A DNA stretch of 45,632 bases from CAWGCE01 sp964480915 (GTDB lineage: Bacteria; Planctomycetota; Planctomycetia; Pirellulales; Pirellulaceae): contig CAYZRS010000041.1 in the NCBI GenBank assembly GCA_964480915.1, positions 1 through 45,632 on the forward strand. The letters run 5' to 3'. How positions within the stretch are numbered: the stretch's first letter is position 1; the number at the start of each line of letters is the position of its first letter. Under the pieces are notes generated by a model. The model saw nothing but the letters and a program-made list of their open reading frames with translations. It was not told the DNA's origin and ran no database searches. Of the stretch, positions 44,376 through 45,632 are shown in pieces. The position numbers and the translations under genes were made by a program.

Positions 44376-44555
44376 ATGCCGATACACGATGAAATCGCCA
44401 GCCAATCTGCGCTCTCAATCGTGGCGCGACAGATGGATCTGCGGCACGCTGTCATCCGACGCGATGCGGCGGAACTTAAGGTTCCTGCGGTGCCACGCGG
44501 CAGAGGATACATGTACAATTTGCACCAGGAAGCGGACGCTTGGCGAAGGGAATGA
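44376..44555 (+). CDS. Possible small protein
   Basis: A 59-codon frame starts with ATG 12 bases after the LEPR-like gene stop. It has a mixed, soluble-looking composition (IASQSALSIVARQMDLRHAV, then RDAAELKVPAVPRGRGY). No homologue is recognised and no ribosome site is seen. It fills most of the gap before the glutaredoxin-like gene. It may be chance. Confidence 0.3.
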   Translation: MPIHDEIASQSALSIVARQMDLRHAVIRRDAAELKVPAVPRGRGYMYNLHQEADAWRRE

Positions 44556-44603
44556 CTGCCTGGCGTCGAATTTGGTTTGATATTCCAATGGAAAGGCACT
44601 ACG

Positions 44604-44855
44604 TTGGCCGCGCTACAGCCAGATCGGCACGTCATCCTCTACACTCGCGCAGGTTGCCATCTTTGCGAGGAAGCCAACGAAGTTTTGCAGAGCTTCGGTC
44701 TGCATGCCGAATTGGTCGACATTGACCAGAAGCCGGAGCTGTTGGCCGAGTACAACGAGTGCGTACCGGTGGTTGAAATTGACGGTAAAGTCCGTTTTCG
44801 CGGCCGCATCAACCGCTTGTTGCTCGAACGCCTGCTGAAGAATAAGAACGCGTAG
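44604..44855 (+). CDS. Glutaredoxin-like thiol-disulfide protein
   Basis: The 83-residue protein has a thioredoxin fold of the short glutaredoxin-like (DUF836) kind: strand HVILYTRAGCHLCEEA with the active-site pair Cys18 and Cys21, the cis-proline site VPVV (54-57), and a C-terminal helix. It should take part in thiol-disulfide exchange in the cytosol. The TTG at 44604 is preferred because GGAAAGG (44590-44596) lies seven bases upstream; a TTG at 44577 would give nine more residues. The next gene begins about 11 bases after its stop, so the two are almost certainly co-transcribed. Confidence 0.82.
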   Translation: MAALQPDRHVILYTRAGCHLCEEANEVLQSFGLHAELVDIDQKPELLAEYNECVPVVEIDGKVRFRGRINRLLLERLLKNKNA

Positions 44856-44866
44856 AAGGGATCTCA

Positions 44867-45538
44867 ATCATCGCCACAAATCAGATTGGGATCTTCGCGA
44901 AGTATTGGGAACCGGGCCGCGTCAAAACGCGACTCGCCAAGAGTCTTGGCGACAAGGCGGCAGCCGAAGTCTATCGAGAAATGCTGTTTGGGTTAGCAGA
45001 TCGGCTGAGCCATAGCGATGCGGAACGCATTTTGTCGATCTGGCCCGCTGACCGCGAGCCAGATTTCCAGGCGACTTTTGGCGAACACTGGACGATCACC
45101 GTCCAGGCGACCGGCGACCTGGGCACGAAAATGCAAACTTACTTCGAGACGGCGTTCTCCCAAGGGATGACCAAGGCGCTTTTGATCGGATCGGACTGTC
45201 CGTTGCTCGATACGGCCGACTTGGAAACAGCCTTCGCCCGATTGGACGATCATGAAGTCGTACTCGGCCCGACCAACGACGGAGGCTACTACCTCATCGG
45301 CGCTCGCGATCCGATGCCTGATCTGTTTTCAGGGATGCGATGGAGCACTCCCGACGTCTGGCCGGCAACGATAGGCCGGCTGGAAGCGCAGGACATTCGC
45401 TGGTCGGCTTTGGACGTCCGATCCGATGTCGACGACATTGATGACCTGCGTGCTTTGCGAACGGCATTGTCGCCTGACGCCTATCCGTCAGAGCCTTGGG
45501 ATCAGCTCCGGCGGTGCATCGACCGGCTTGGGTTCTAG
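44867..45538 (+). CDS. TIGR04282/DUF2064-type glycosyltransferase with ATC start
   Basis: The protein has the GT-A-like fold of the DUF2064 family. The conserved N-terminus is FAKYWEPGRVKTRLAKSLG, followed by GSDCPLLD and GPTNDGGYYLIGARD. TIGR04282 members are annotated as glycosyltransferases of arsenosugar biosynthesis; no ars gene is in the window, so that role is not supported here. The first ATG (44981) lies after the conserved N-terminal motif, and the frame is open back to a stop at 44843 without any ATG, GTG or TTG. ATC at 44867 or 44870, with AAGGGA at 44856-44861, is the likely start, giving 223 residues. ATT at 44885 is another option. A mutated start codon or sequence error could explain this. 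Confidence 0.8.
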   Translation: MIATNQIGIFAKYWEPGRVKTRLAKSLGDKAAAEVYREMLFGLADRLSHSDAERILSIWPADREPDFQATFGEHWTITVQATGDLGTKMQTYFETAFSQGMTKALLIGSDCPLLDTADLETAFARLDDHEVVLGPTNDGGYYLIGARDPMPDLFSGMRWSTPDVWPATIGRLEAQDIRWSALDVRSDVDDIDDLRALRTALSPDAYPSEPWDQLRRCIDRLGF

Positions 45539-45540
45539 GG

Positions 45541-45632
45541 TTCAGATTTGAAATCTGAAATCTGAAATCTGAAATCTGAAATCTCAAATCTCAAATCTCA
45601 AATCTCAAATCTCAAATCTCAAATCTCAAATC
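45541..45632. repeat. Heptanucleotide tandem repeat, two variants
   Basis: From 45550 there are five copies of GAAATCT, then from 45585 six full copies and one cut copy of CAAATCT, running to the window end. The first unit is preceded by TTCAGATTT, so that 45541-45559 forms a 19-base perfect palindrome. The array starts two bases after the stop of the preceding gene. The true length is unknown because the window ends within it. Confidence 0.95.

Noticed and set aside
44867..45538. Arsenosugar biosynthesis cluster
   Set aside because: Only the TIGR04282-type protein is present; no arsM or radical SAM arsS gene occurs in the window.

Overview
The window looks like a chromosomal segment of a planctomycete, probably of the Pirellulales type. 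The evidence is a DUF1559 prepilin-like protein, a formylglycine sulfatase, two large Ser/Thr kinase-TPR proteins each next to an ECF sigma factor, two secreted-type proteins with LEPR-like N-termini and G-x-G-x-D repeats, an MJ0042-type zinc-ribbon membrane protein, few Shine-Dalgarno sequences, and a heptanucleotide repeat array. No rRNA, tRNA, CRISPR array, phage or insertion sequence was seen.

Layout. 1-6.5 kb (+): DUF1559 protein, HAD phosphatase, M24 peptidase, accB, accC and a pyrophosphate-type phosphofructokinase. 6.5-10.9 kb (-): an RTX-like LEPR protein, then hisD-hisC-hisB with hisD/hisC overlapping at ATGA. 11-14.2 kb: a secreted sulfatase (+) facing a Fic enzyme (-); the Fic upstream region carries six copies of an operator-like motif. 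14.5-20.1 kb (+): a beta-barrel-like protein, threonine aldolase and two envelope proteins with planctomycete or STN-like domains. 20.2-22.2 kb (-): a secreted coiled-coil protein and an MscS channel. 22.3-26.4 kb (+): HrpA helicase. 26.7-30.9 kb: divergent ECF sigma factor and STK-TPR kinase, plus a TerB-like protein. 31-34.5 kb: msrA (+) facing a class II DAHP synthase-chorismate mutase/prephenate dehydratase operon (-). 34.6-38 kb (-): an S9 peptidase and a HELGH protein. 38.4-42.9 kb (-): ECF sigma factor, second STK-TPR kinase and a DinB protein, in that transcriptional order. 43-45.6 kb (+): a second LEPR/RTX-like protein, a glutaredoxin-like protein and a TIGR04282-type nucleotide-sugar transferase with an apparent ATC start, then the heptamer array.

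The most striking find is upstream of the DAHP synthase-pheA operon. A promoter-like sequence is followed by a 26-codon ORF containing the run YYWFMFPFARF, a pause-type hairpin, an alternative pairing segment, and a perfect 10-bp terminator with nine T residues. This is the layout of a ribosome-mediated transcription attenuator answering to Phe/Tyr/Trp supply. The operon supplies the first step of the shikimate pathway and the branch to phenylalanine. All functional statements rest on reading motifs by eye; no search or folding program was run.
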